This document shows positions 17,368-25,157 of a DNA stretch of 44,970 nt, piece by piece. The position numbers and the translations under genes are program-made. How positions within the stretch are numbered: the first letter of the stretch is position 1; the number at the start of each line of letters is the position of its first letter. Below the pieces are notes generated by a model. The model was given only the letters and a program-made list of their open reading frames with translations, was not told the DNA's origin and ran no database searches. The DNA comes from Hyphomicrobiales bacterium (GTDB taxonomy: Bacteria; Pseudomonadota; Alphaproteobacteria; Rhizobiales; Rhizobiaceae): contig UEGQ01000019.1 of assembly GCA_900466005.1 (NCBI GenBank), positions 1 to 44,970 on the forward strand. Reading direction: 5' to 3'.

Positions 17368-17685
17368 ATGAAGACCAAATCATTGTCCGAACAATCGACC
17401 GTAGCAGCAGGACTTCTGTCGGCCATGGCGAACCCCAAACGATTGATGATTCTCTGCAGCCTGGTGAAGGGGGAAGTACCGGTTGGCGTTCTCGCAACCC
17501 AGGTCGGGCTGAGCCAGTCGGCACTGTCCCAGCATCTGTCGAAATTGCGTGCCCAGAAGCTCGTGAAGACACGACGCGACGCGCAGACGATCTATTATTC
17601 CAGCTCGTCGGAATCCGTCATCAAGATTCTGGAGACGCTGGAAGACATCTATTGCCAGGCAAATACTAACAGAACGGCCGCGTAA
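17368..17685 (+). CDS. nolR: NolR-type ArsR-family transcriptional repressor
   Basis: 105-aa winged-helix protein of the ArsR family without metal-binding cysteine pairs. The stretches LLSAMANPKRLMIL, VGLSQSALSQHLSKLRAQ (recognition helix) and TRRDAQTIYYSSSS are those of rhizobial NolR, which represses nodulation genes and modulates growth and exopolysaccharide. The N-terminus and C-terminal tail are shorter than in Sinorhizobium meliloti NolR, so this may be the ortholog or a paralog. ATG 17368 with AAGGAAG upstream is chosen; an in-frame ATG at 17341 would add nine residues. A good terminator follows at 17789. Confidence 0.85.
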   Translation: MKTKSLSEQSTVAAGLLSAMANPKRLMILCSLVKGEVPVGVLATQVGLSQSALSQHLSKLRAQKLVKTRRDAQTIYYSSSSESVIKILETLEDIYCQANTNRTAA

Positions 17686-17788
17686 CCAAGAAGCCCGCAT
17701 GAGGGGGACAGAGAAGCTGTCGGGAGGGCGATGAACGCCCGAACTCGATACAGCGGCGATTTCGACTGACGAGCATGCTAATAATCCT

Positions 17789-17826
17789 GGCCGGCGGATC
17801 CCTGATCTGCCGGCCTTTGTTTTTTT
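17789..17826 (+). terminator. Rho-independent terminator downstream of nolR
   Basis: GGCCGGCGGATC pairs with GATCTGCCGGCC (one mismatched pair) across a short CCT loop region, followed by TTTGTTTTTTT. It is about 100 bases past the nolR stop. Confidence 0.9.
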
Positions 17827-17952
17827 GCGGCAGGACGGGCGGCGAGGCGGCGAAGGCGTTCGCGAGTCCGGGAGAAACCCGTTCTTTCCAGCGATTTTCG
17901 CCCCCATCCATAACCGACGAACAGGGCATCCATGACGTTTTGTGATGCCGGG

Positions 17953-17980
17953 TTGACGCTTGTCCAAGCCTTGATAATTT
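17953..17980 (+). promoter_or_regulatory. Promoter-like sequence for the aminotransferase gene
   Basis: TTGACG (17953-17958) lies 16 bases before TAATTT (17975-17980), within TTGATAATTTGG. It would give a leader of about 75 bases before ATG 18064. Assigned by eye against the sigma70 consensus. Confidence 0.4.
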
Positions 17981-18063
17981 GGCCCTGCCTTTCGCTTTTT
18001 TCGGCAGTTTTGCAGCCAATCGGGAAATGGCCGCCCGCAAAATCAACGGCCATGGAGAACATC

Positions 18064-19392
18064 ATGTCCAACCGCCTGAATTCCACCCCCAACGACCTGC
18101 GCGCCTTCTGGATGCCGTTCACCGCCAACCGGCAGTTCAAGAAAGCGCCGCGCCTCTTCGTCGGGGCGAAGGATATGTACTACACGACCCATGACGGACG
18201 GCAGGTGCTCGACGGCACCGCCGGCCTCTGGTGCGTCAACGCCGGCCACTGCCGTCCGCAGATCACCGAGGCGATCCGCGAGCAGGCCGGCGAACTCGAC
18301 TACGCGCCGGCCTTCCAGCTCGGCCACCCGAAGGCCTTCGAGCTCGCCAACCGGCTGGTCGACATCGCGCCGGACGGCATGAGCCACGTCTTCTACACCA
18401 ATTCCGGCTCCGAGTCGGTCGACACCGCACTCAAGATCGCGCTCGCCTACCAGCGCGTGAAGGGTGAAGGCACGCGCACCCGCCTCATCGGCCGCGAACG
18501 CGGCTATCACGGCATCAACTTCGGCGGCATGTCGGTCGGCGGTATCGTCGGCAACCGCAAGATGTTCGGCACGCTCCTCACCGGCGTCGACCACATCCGC
18601 CATACCCATCAGCCGGACAAGAACGCCTTCACCAAGGGGCAGCCGGAGTACGGCGCCGAACTCGCCGACGATCTGGAACGCCTGGTCAACCTGCACGATG
18701 CTTCGACGATCGCGGCCGTCATCGTCGAGCCGGTCGCCGGCTCCACCGGCGTCCTCATCCCGCCGAAGGGCTACCTGCAGCGCCTGCGCGAAATCTGCGA
18801 CAAGTACGGCATCCTGCTGATCTTCGACGAAGTCATCACCGGCTTCGGTCGCCTCGGCACACCGTTCGCGACGCAGTATTTCGACGTCAAGCCGGACATC
18901 ATCACCACTGCCAAGGGGCTTACGAACGGCGTGATCCCGATGGGCGCCGTCTTCGTCACCTCCGAGATCCACGACGCCTTCATGACCGGTCCGGAGCATC
19001 TGATCGAGTTCGCCCACGGCTACACCTATTCCGGCAACCCGATCGCCTCGGCGGCCGGCATCGGCACGCTCAATACCTATCGCGACGAGGGCCTGCTCAC
19101 CCGTGCCGCAGAGCTCGCCCCCTACTGGGAAGAACAGCTCCACGCGCTGCGGGACTGCCCGAACGTGATCGATATCCGCAACATCGGTCTCATCGGCGCA
19201 ATCGAGCTCGCACCGATCGCCGGCGAACCGACCAAGCGCGCCTTCAACGCCTTCCTGAAGGCCTATGAAGACGGGCTGCTGATCCGCACCACCGGTGACA
19301 TCATCGCGCTGTCGCCGCCGCTGATCATCACCAAGGACCAGATCGACGAACTCTTCGGCAAGCTGCGCAAGGTGCTGATAAACAACATCTGA
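18064..19392 (+). CDS. Omega-amino acid--pyruvate aminotransferase (class III, PLP)
   Basis: 442 aa, the usual length for beta-alanine/omega-amino acid:pyruvate aminotransferases (EC 2.6.1.18 type). The PLP lysine is K284 in TTAKGLTNGVIPMGAV, with D255 in LLIFDEVITGFGR binding the pyridine ring. The N-terminal DLRAFWMPFTANRQFK and AGLWCVNAGH are characteristic of this subgroup, as opposed to acetylornithine or GABA aminotransferases. ATG 18064 is preferred to ATG 18052 because GGAG lies 6 bases ahead. Probable role: catabolism of beta-alanine, taurine or related amines; the substrate is not certain. Confidence 0.9.
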   Translation: MSNRLNSTPNDLRAFWMPFTANRQFKKAPRLFVGAKDMYYTTHDGRQVLDGTAGLWCVNAGHCRPQITEAIREQAGELDYAPAFQLGHPKAFELANRLVDIAPDGMSHVFYTNSGSESVDTALKIALAYQRVKGEGTRTRLIGRERGYHGINFGGMSVGGIVGNRKMFGTLLTGVDHIRHTHQPDKNAFTKGQPEYGAELADDLERLVNLHDASTIAAVIVEPVAGSTGVLIPPKGYLQRLREICDKYGILLIFDEVITGFGRLGTPFATQYFDVKPDIITTAKGLTNGVIPMGAVFVTSEIHDAFMTGPEHLIEFAHGYTYSGNPIASAAGIGTLNTYRDEGLLTRAAELAPYWEEQLHALRDCPNVIDIRNIGLIGAIELAPIAGEPTKRAFNAFLKAYEDGLLIRTTGDIIALSPPLIITKDQIDELFGKLRKVLINNI

Positions 19393-19403
19393 TCCGCGAA
19401 TTC

Positions 19404-19426
19404 CCTCCCCCGCCCTGCGGGGGAGG
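19404..19426 (+). terminator. Hairpin downstream of the aminotransferase gene
   Basis: CCTCCCCCG pairs with CGGGGGAGG (9 bp) around CCCTG, 11 bases past the stop. No T-run follows, so it may act as an mRNA 3'-end structure. Its arms resemble the CCTCCCCC/GGGGGAGG hairpin at the right edge of the window. Confidence 0.6.
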
Positions 19427-19608
19427 CTATCCCGCCGATGCATATTTGCACGCAAAGCACGTTACCTTTCATCGCCTTTCACGCTATTGTCGCATCCGCG
19501 ACTTCGATAGCCATGAATGAAGCACCGACCCGGCGGCTCCTGAACCGGGGCCAACCGGAGACGAACGGTGCCGAGCCCGGGCCGAAGGGCCCATCCAAGG
19601 AGACGAAA

Positions 19609-20715
19609 ATGAACCTGAAACTCTTGACCGGCACCGCCCTGGTTGCCTCGCTGGCATTCGTACAAGCAGCCCATGCCGAAATCGTCCTCGGCCTGATCGC
19701 ACCGCTGACCGGCCCGGTCGCCGCCTATGGCGAGCAGGTGAAGAACGGCGCCGAAACCGCCATCAAGGAAATCAACAAGAACGGCGGCATTCTCGGCGAG
19801 CAGGTCGTCCTGAAGGTCGCCGACGACGCCGGCGAACCGAAGCAGGGCGTTTCGGCCGCAAACCAGCTGGTCGGCGAAGGTATCCGCTTCGTCGTCGGGC
19901 CGGTGACCTCGGGCGTCGCCATTCCCGCTTCGGACGTCCTTGCCGAAAACGGCGTCCTGATGGTGACGCCGACCGCCACCGCCCCGGACCTCACCAATCG
20001 CGGCCTCACCAATGTCCTGCGCACCTGCGGTCGTGACGACCAGCAGGCGGAAGTCGCCGCGAAATACGTGCTCGAGGCGTTCAAGGACAAGCGTGTCGCC
20101 ATCATCAACGACAAGGGCCAGTACGGCAAGGGCCTCGCCGACGCCTTCAAGAAGACGCTGAACGAGGGCGGCATCACCGAAGTCTTCAACGACGCGCTCA
20201 CGCCCGGCGAGAAGGACTTCAGCGCGCTCACCACCCGCCTGAAGGCGGAGAAGGTCGACGTCGTCTATTTCGGCGGCTACCACCCGGAAGCCGGCCTGCT
20301 CGTCCGCCAGATGCGAGACATCAACGTCAACGCGGCGCTGATCGGCGGCGACGGCCTGTCGAACACCGAGTTCTGGACGATCGGCACCGAAGCTGCGGCC
20401 GGCACGGTCTTCACCAACGCCTCCGACGCGCTGAAGAACCCGGACTCGAAGGCAGCCGCCGATGCGCTTGCCGCCGCCAACATTCCGGCCGAGGCCTTCA
20501 CCCTCAACGCCTACGCAGCCGTCGAAGTGTTGAAGGCCGGCATCGAGAAAGCCGGAAGTGCCGAGGATGCGGAAGCCGTCGCAACCGCGCTGAAGAGCGG
20601 CGAACCGATCGCAACCGCGATCGGCAAGGTCACCTACGGCGAGACCGGCGACCTCACCTCGCAGGCCTTCTCGCTCTACAAGTGGGAAGACGGCAAGATC
20701 GTCCCGGCCGAGTAA
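19609..20715 (+). CDS. Branched-chain amino acid ABC transporter substrate-binding protein (LivK type)
   Basis: 368 aa, periplasmic. The signal peptide is about 1-23 ([13 protein letters not shown]), followed by the type I periplasmic fold, with [24 protein letters not shown] and [22 protein letters not shown] typical of LivJ/LivK/BraC. AAGGAG stands 6 bases before ATG 19609, and a GGGCC-GAAG-GGCCC hairpin sits just ahead of the ribosome site. No permease or ATPase genes are adjacent, so it is an orphan receptor that must use a transporter encoded elsewhere. Leucine/isoleucine/valine is the family default; the true ligand could be another amino acid. Confidence 0.92.
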   Translation: MNLKLLTGTALVASLAFVQAAHAEIVLGLIAPLTGPVAAYGEQVKNGAETAIKEINKNGGILGEQVVLKVADDAGEPKQGVSAANQLVGEGIRFVVGPVTSGVAIPASDVLAENGVLMVTPTATAPDLTNRGLTNVLRTCGRDDQQAEVAAKYVLEAFKDKRVAIINDKGQYGKGLADAFKKTLNEGGITEVFNDALTPGEKDFSALTTRLKAEKVDVVYFGGYHPEAGLLVRQMRDINVNAALIGGDGLSNTEFWTIGTEAAAGTVFTNASDALKNPDSKAAADALAAANIPAEAFTLNAYAAVEVLKAGIEKAGSAEDAEAVATALKSGEPIATAIGKVTYGETGDLTSQAFSLYKWEDGKIVPAE

Positions 20716-20809
20716 GGTCGAGAGCACCACGACTCCGGGAGGCGGCTGGCGACAGTCGCCTTCTTGCGTTTCGAGCATGCAGGAAAGTCCGTGGCCAGTT
20801 GATGCCGCG

Positions 20810-21607
20810 TCAGTCCGCGATCATGCCCGAGGTAAGGTTCACATATGCGGCCGTCATCGCGCGTGCCCTGTCCGACATCAGGAAGGCCGCCGTCTGGGCA
20901 ACGTCCTGCAGCGTCGGCAACCGTCCGAGCATGGTCGTTCCGGCCGCCGCGCCGAGCCATTCGTCGACCGTCAGCCCCATCGCCGCCGCCTTCGGCTCGA
21001 ACAGCTTCGCAGTGTACGAGCCGGCCCTTGGCGCATCCGCAAGCGCATGCGGACCGAGACAGACGGCGCGGATGTTGCGCGGACCGAGCTCCGCTGCCAA
21101 GACTCGCGTAAAGGCCTCGACGCCGGCGGAGGCGACGCTGTTTCCGAGATGGCCGGACACGGCAGTGCGACCTCCCGGCGTCGTCAGCGTCAGCACGAGA
21201 CCCTGACGCGTCTTGCCCATATGCGGCAGGACCGCCTTGGTGGTGTTGAACAGCGAAGCAAGAACGCCGTCGACCGGAACCATGAAGGTGTCGACATCGA
21301 GAGCGTCGATCTGCATGCCCTGGTCGTGCGGCACGCTCGTCGCATCCATGACGACGTCGATCTCGTCCACCCCCGCCGCGATCCCGGCAACCGACCGGGC
21401 GACCAGGTCGGGTTGCTTCGTATCCACCACGAAGGTTTCAAGCGTCCCCTGCCCGGTGTCGAGCAAGGACGCCGCTGCCGCGAGCCGCCGAACATCCCGT
21501 GCGCCGATGAAGACCCGGGCGCCCTCGGCGAGGCAGGCACCGGCGACCGCGGAGCCGATCGCCCCCGAGCCGCCGAAGATGACGATGTTCTTGTTAGAGA
21601 GAAACAT
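20810..21607 (-). CDS. SDR-family protein with altered active site
   Basis: 265 aa, Rossmann fold of the short-chain dehydrogenase/reductase superfamily. The cofactor loop GGSGAIG is at 12-18, and the C-terminal MSDRARAMTAAYVNLTSG is typical. The YxxxK active-site motif is missing: where YSASKAG is expected the protein reads NSVASAG, with N156 for Tyr and S160 for Lys. Classic hydride-transfer chemistry is therefore doubtful; it may be a noncatalytic NAD(P) sensor or use another mechanism. GGAGG lies 5 bases before ATG 21607. Two matching dyads flank its promoter. It is convergent with the LivK-type gene. Confidence 0.85.
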   Translation of the reverse strand: MFLSNKNIVIFGGSGAIGSAVAGACLAEGARVFIGARDVRRLAAAASLLDTGQGTLETFVVDTKQPDLVARSVAGIAAGVDEIDVVMDATSVPHDQGMQIDALDVDTFMVPVDGVLASLFNTTKAVLPHMGKTRQGLVLTLTTPGGRTAVSGHLGNSVASAGVEAFTRVLAAELGPRNIRAVCLGPHALADAPRAGSYTAKLFEPKAAAMGLTVDEWLGAAAGTTMLGRLPTLQDVAQTAAFLMSDRARAMTAAYVNLTSGMIAD

Positions 21608-21659
21608 GATGACCTCCACGGGCTGGTGCGAACGGCAATATCTGCCGTGCGCTACGCTT

Positions 21660-21683
21660 TTATTCATCCATTTGGTTGAATAA
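21660..21683. promoter_or_regulatory. Operator-like dyad 1 upstream of the SDR gene
   Basis: 24-bp inverted repeat, 10 of 12 pairs complementary, core TTCATCC-N4-GGTTGAA. It lies just downstream of the predicted transcription start of the minus-strand SDR gene. It shares its core and symmetry with the second dyad 49 bases away, as expected for two sites of one repressor, perhaps TetR type; no such gene is adjacent. Confidence 0.65.
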
Positions 21684-21687
21684 TGTC

Positions 21688-21716
21688 TTCATAGACCGTA
21701 GAGACATGATAGTCAA
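21688..21716 (-). promoter_or_regulatory. Predicted promoter of the SDR gene
   Basis: On the minus strand TTGACT (21716-21711) and TATGAA (21693-21688) are separated by exactly 17 bases. The -35 lies inside the second operator-like dyad, and the expected start falls at the edge of the first. Confidence 0.6.
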
Positions 21717-21732
21717 CCATACGGTTGAATAT
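21709..21732. promoter_or_regulatory. Operator-like dyad 2 upstream of the SDR gene
   Basis: 24-bp inverted repeat, 10 of 12 pairs complementary, core TCAACC-ATAC-GGTTGA. It covers the predicted -35 element, so a bound repressor would block RNA polymerase. Confidence 0.65.
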
Positions 21733-21843
21733 ACATTGCCGGTCTTCGACCAAGGCATCCGGTGACAGCGGCGGTCGGGCTGCTAAGGTCTGGGCCGAAG
21801 ACAGATCGGGAGAGCGGCGTCCTTGCGCCGCAGGAGGACAGGA

Positions 21844-22245
21844 ATGAAGAAGGGTTACAAGGCCTTGCTCGCGGAGGCGAATGCGGTCGTCGAGGCGATC
21901 GACGCAGCAGAGGCAAGGACGTTGCACGGTCGCAGCGACGTGATCTTCGTCGATCTCCGTGATCCGCGGGAGCGGGAAGGGGAAGGCACGATCGAAGGTG
22001 CCTTCTCCTGTCCGCGCGGCATGCTGGAATTCTGGATCGATCCGGAAAGCCCCTACCACAAGCCCGTTTTTGCCGGGAACAGTCGCTTCGTCTTCTTCTG
22101 TGCAAGCGGCTGGCGCTCCGCACTTGCAACGAAAACGGCGCAAGAGATGGGGCTCGAGAGCGTCTGCCATCTCGAGGGCGGCTTCACCGCCTGGCGGACC
22201 GCCGGTCATCCGGTCGAGGCGGTGGCGGCGAAGCCGCGGACGTGA
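21844..22245 (+). CDS. Rhodanese-like domain protein
   Basis: 133-aa single-domain rhodanese. The active-site loop is CASGWRS with the persulfide-forming Cys at 86, preceded by IFVDLRDPRE and followed by HLEGGFTAWRTAGHPVE, all standard rhodanese strands. The six-residue loop size fits a sulfurtransferase rather than a Cdc25-type phosphatase. There is no signal peptide, so it is cytosolic. AGGAGG precedes ATG 21844. The acceptor is unknown; it is divergent from the SDR gene and shares the 236-base control region. Confidence 0.92.
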   Translation: MKKGYKALLAEANAVVEAIDAAEARTLHGRSDVIFVDLRDPREREGEGTIEGAFSCPRGMLEFWIDPESPYHKPVFAGNSRFVFFCASGWRSALATKTAQEMGLESVCHLEGGFTAWRTAGHPVEAVAAKPRT

Positions 22246-22325
22246 ACCGGAAAGCGCCACGCGTTGGCGCTGGCGATGACTGGCGCGCTTGCGCTATGGT
22301 CGATGCGTGAAAGGCGGGTGTGACC

Positions 22326-23198
22326 ATGTCCGGGACGATTCTGATCGAGAACGAAGAGCTTGCCGTCGAGGTCCGTCATCTCGGCGCCGAGATGCAGTCG
22401 TTGAAAACCACGAAGGACGGCCGCGATTTCCTCTGGAATGGTGACGCCCGATGGTGGACCGGTCGCTCGCCGATCCTCTTTCCCATCGTCGGAAAGGCGC
22501 CGGGTGACCTGGTCGCCGTCAACGGCAGGACCTATCCGATGGCGCAGCACGGTTTTGCCCGGCGGCGCATCTTCGATCTCGTCGATCACACGACAAACGC
22601 CTGCCGGCACCGCCTCGTCTCGACGGAGGAAACGCGCGCGGTCTATCCCTTCGACTTCGGCCTCGCCGTCGAGCATCGCCTCGACGGCCGGACCCTGACC
22701 GTCGCCGCCGAGGTGACCAATCCGGGAGACAGCCCCCTTCCCTTCGGGATCGGCTTCCATCCGGCGTTCCTCTGGCCGCTGCCCGGGGCGGCGGGCAAGG
22801 CGCATCGCGTGATCCTCGACAACGGTGCCGAACCGGGCGTCGTGCAACTGGAGAACGGCCTGATCGGAAAGACACTGCACGGCTCGCCCTTCGAGGACGG
22901 GCGGCTGGAGCTCGCACCTTCGCTCTTCGAGAACGACGCGCTGATCTTCCCCGAAGGCGCCGGCACCGGCCTCACTTACGGCGCCGACGGCGGACCGAAG
23001 CTGCACTTCACCTTCGAGAACCTGCCCATTGTCGCGCTCTGGCAGAAGCCCGGCGCCCCCTTCCTCTGCATCGAACCCTGGCACGGCATGGCGGCGCATG
23101 CCGGCGGCACCGCCGAACTGGTCGAGCGTCCCTATACGGTGGCTCTCGCCGCGGGCGAGAGCATGCGCTTCGGGTTTGCGGTCGAGATCAGGGAGTAG
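22326..23198 (+). CDS. Aldose 1-epimerase family protein
   Basis: 290 aa, GalM-like beta-sandwich (LacX subgroup). Catalytic-type histidines are in AQHGFAR and GFHPAF, and the candidate base glutamate in CIEPWHG. LPFGIGFHPAFLWPL is typical. It interconverts sugar anomers, or in some members handles hexose-6-phosphates; the substrate is not clear. Two starts are possible, GTG 22320 and ATG 22326; neither has a strong ribosome site, and ATG is preferred by similarity to the family N-terminus. The stop is followed 4 bases later by the methyltransferase ATG. Confidence 0.88.
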   Translation: MSGTILIENEELAVEVRHLGAEMQSLKTTKDGRDFLWNGDARWWTGRSPILFPIVGKAPGDLVAVNGRTYPMAQHGFARRRIFDLVDHTTNACRHRLVSTEETRAVYPFDFGLAVEHRLDGRTLTVAAEVTNPGDSPLPFGIGFHPAFLWPLPGAAGKAHRVILDNGAEPGVVQLENGLIGKTLHGSPFEDGRLELAPSLFENDALIFPEGAGTGLTYGADGGPKLHFTFENLPIVALWQKPGAPFLCIEPWHGMAAHAGGTAELVERPYTVALAAGESMRFGFAVEIRE

Positions 23199-23202
23199 GT
23201 CG

Positions 23203-23640
23203 ATGGCGGCACGGGCATCGCAACGTCTCGTCGAGATCGCCGATGCCCTGCCGCTTGCGGCCGGAATGCGTATCCTCGAGATCGGCTGCGGCCCCGGTGT
23301 GCTCGCCCGCCTCATCGCCGAGCGGCTGTCGGGCGAGTGCTTCGTCCTCGGCATCGACCGCTCCGCCAAGGCCGTCGACGCGGCGCGTGCTTCGGTCACC
23401 GCCTTCGCCTTTCCGGGAGCCCTGTCGTTCCGGCAGGCGAGCGCGGAGGAGTTCGAGCTGGACGAAGGCGAGGATCCGTTCGATTTGGCCGTGGCGATTC
23501 GTGTCGGCGCCCTCGACGGCCGTCACCCGGAGGCCGGCAGGCAAGCGTTGATGAGGATTGCCGCTGCTCTCGCACCTGCGGGCAGACTGTTCATCGACGG
23601 CGGTGATCCGCTGAGGGAACTGGCGCTTCCGCGCACCTGA
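23203..23640 (+). CDS. Short class I SAM-dependent methyltransferase
   Basis: 145 aa. Motif I is MRILEIGCGPGVLARLI at about 25-41, followed by an acidic ribose-binding loop in GIDRSAKAV. It is shorter than most methyltransferases of this class and ends soon after the fifth strand, so it may be minimal or recently truncated. GGGAG, overlapping the end of the epimerase gene, serves as ribosome site for ATG 23203, implying coupled expression. The substrate is unknown. Confidence 0.8.
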   Translation: MAARASQRLVEIADALPLAAGMRILEIGCGPGVLARLIAERLSGECFVLGIDRSAKAVDAARASVTAFAFPGALSFRQASAEEFELDEGEDPFDLAVAIRVGALDGRHPEAGRQALMRIAAALAPAGRLFIDGGDPLRELALPRT

Positions 23641-23729
23641 TCCATCCTCCCGGCCGGCCGTGCCACTTGCCGAACCTTCCCCATCCGCTACTCTCTCCCT
23701 GCCAGTCGATTTGGAGAGGATGAAACCCT

Positions 23730-24542
23730 ATGTGCAATCATTGCGTGATCGAGAATGTGAAGCAGAACATGTTGTCGCGACGCTCCCTGTTCACGGGCAT
23801 GGCGATAGCGGGCGCCGCGGTCGTCGGGAGCGGCGTGAAGACGCCGGTCCTCGCACAGCAGAGCCCGAGCAAGGTGGTGGACCTGACCCACGCCTATGAC
23901 GGGTCCTTCCCGACCTTCGACGGCAATCCCGGCATCGAATACGAATGGGCCGTGGAGATCGCGAAAAGCGGCTATCAACTCCACAAGCTGACCATCTTCG
24001 AACACACCGGCACGCATATCGACGCACCGTTCCATTTCAGCGCCGACGGCAAAAGCGTCGACCAGATCGAACCGGAGAAGCTCGTGGCGCCGCTCGCCAT
24101 CATCGACATCACCGACCGGGCGAAGGACGATGCCAACACGACCGTCGAGGCCGCTGATATCGAAGCCTGGATCAGCGCCAACGGCGACATCCCGAAGGGG
24201 GCGGTGGTGGCACTGCGATCCGGCTGGTCGAAGAAGGTGACTGATCCCTCCTTCCGGACGGCCGGCGACGGCAAGTTTGCCTTTCCGGGCTTCGGCAAGT
24301 CGGCGACTGATCTGCTCGCCACGCTGGACGTCGCCGCGATCGGCGTCGACACGCTGTCGCTCGACCCCGGCAACTCGGCCGACTTCGCCGTACACAACAC
24401 CTGGCTGCCGGCCGGGCGCTACGGGATCGAATGCCTGAACAACCTCGAAGAGCTGCCGGTCAAGGGCGCGACGATCGTCGTCGGCGCGCCGAAGCACAAG
24501 GGCGGCACCGGCGGCCCTGCCCGCGTTCTGGCGCTCGTCTGA
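23730..24542 (+). CDS. Tat-exported cyclase-family metal hydrolase (kynurenine formamidase-like)
   Basis: 270 aa of the cyclase family (Pfam Cyclase, KynB fold). A twin-arginine-like signal, SRRSLFTGMAIAGAAVVG, covers residues 16-33 and suggests periplasmic export of a folded metalloprotein. The metal motif HTGTHIDAPFH gives H92, H96, D98 and H102. VALRSGWSKK and the C-terminal PARVLALV also fit. The extreme N-terminus MCNHC before the signal is unusual. Its TGA overlaps the next ATG. The substrate, an amide, lactone or similar, is not known; kynurenine formamidase itself is usually shorter and cytosolic. Confidence 0.88.
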   Translation: MCNHCVIENVKQNMLSRRSLFTGMAIAGAAVVGSGVKTPVLAQQSPSKVVDLTHAYDGSFPTFDGNPGIEYEWAVEIAKSGYQLHKLTIFEHTGTHIDAPFHFSADGKSVDQIEPEKLVAPLAIIDITDRAKDDANTTVEAADIEAWISANGDIPKGAVVALRSGWSKKVTDPSFRTAGDGKFAFPGFGKSATDLLATLDVAAIGVDTLSLDPGNSADFAVHNTWLPAGRYGIECLNNLEELPVKGATIVVGAPKHKGGTGGPARVLALV

Positions 24543-24958
24543 TGGCGGTCTTTCCCCTGCTCACCGACGAGGAGGCGAGTGCGGAAGCACTCGCCGTCTT
24601 CAACGAAATCCGCGAACGCCGCGGAACGGATTACGTCAACAACTTCTGGCGGGTCCTGGCCCATGATCCGGTCCAGCTTCGGGCCGTCTGGGAGAAGGCG
24701 CAATCGGTCATGGCACCGGGCGCGCTCGACCCTCTGGTGAAGGAGCTGATCTACATCGCCGTGTCGGTCGTCAACGGTTGCAGCTATTGCATCCACTCCC
24801 ATTCAGCGGCGGCCAGGGCAAAAGGTCTGACGCCGCAGATGCATGCCGAGCTTCTCGAAGTCATCGCGCTCGCCAGTCAGACGAACGCGCTCGCGGTCGC
24901 ACTCGGCGTGCCCGTCGACGCCCGCTTCGACGCCGCGCAGGCAGATGCAGCCCGATAG
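24542..24958 (+). CDS. Carboxymuconolactone decarboxylase / AhpD-like protein
   Basis: 138 aa, all helical, with the AhpD-type redox motif NGCSYCIHSH: C80, C83 and H87. Such proteins are peroxidase-like or act in gamma-lactone metabolism; the CxxC form favours a redox role. ATG 24542 overlaps the TGA of the cyclase gene by one base, so both are made from one message and may act in one pathway. There is no signal peptide, unlike its partner. Confidence 0.9.
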   Translation: MAVFPLLTDEEASAEALAVFNEIRERRGTDYVNNFWRVLAHDPVQLRAVWEKAQSVMAPGALDPLVKELIYIAVSVVNGCSYCIHSHSAAARAKGLTPQMHAELLEVIALASQTNALAVALGVPVDARFDAAQADAAR

Positions 24959-25030
24959 GCCAAGGTCACGCGCGGCGAGGGAGACGGCTTGCCGGTCCGG
25001 CGGCGGAGCACTGCACAGAACTGACCGGAT

Positions 25031-25059
25031 CCGTTGCCGGGAGGCCGGCACAGCAACGG
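25031..25059. repeat. Inverted repeat downstream of the AhpD-like gene
   Basis: CCGTTGC (25031-25037) pairs with GCAACGG (25053-25059), with an inner CGG-GAGG-CCG stem. It could end the cyclase/AhpD message, but there is no T-run. Confidence 0.4.
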
Positions 25060-25081
25060 GACGTGCACACACGGAGGATCG

Positions 25082-25138
25082 ATGATATCGCAGCCCTTCC
25101 CCGCGCCCCTCGCCAGCCGCTACAGTGACGCCGGATGA
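25082..25138 (+). CDS. Possible 18-residue leader peptide ahead of ade
   Basis: GGAGG at 25073-25077 stands 4 bases before an ATG that opens an 18-codon frame ([18 protein letters not shown]) ending TGA at 25138, 19 bases before the ade start. The ribosome site is better than that of many genes in the window, but no conservation evidence is available. Confidence 0.22.
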   Translation: MISQPFPAPLASRYSDAG

Positions 25139-25157
25139 CAAGAATCGGAGACGCCGC

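Larger units (their letters stand above)
17686..18063. other. 378-base intergenic region between nolR and the aminotransferase gene
   Basis: Contains a small hairpin (GGGCG-ATGAA-CGCCC near 17727-17741), the nolR terminator at 17789-17826 and a promoter-like pair near 17953-17980. No open frame here has a convincing start or codon pattern. Confidence 0.6.

Noticed and set aside
17686..17788. Small RNA between nolR and its terminator
   Set aside because: A terminator and a small hairpin are present but no separate promoter could be shown; a 3' untranslated region explains it.
20716..20809. Bidirectional terminator between the LivK-type and SDR genes
   Set aside because: The best stem, GGCGA-CAG-TCGCC, has only five pairs and the tail TTCTTGCGTTT is interrupted.
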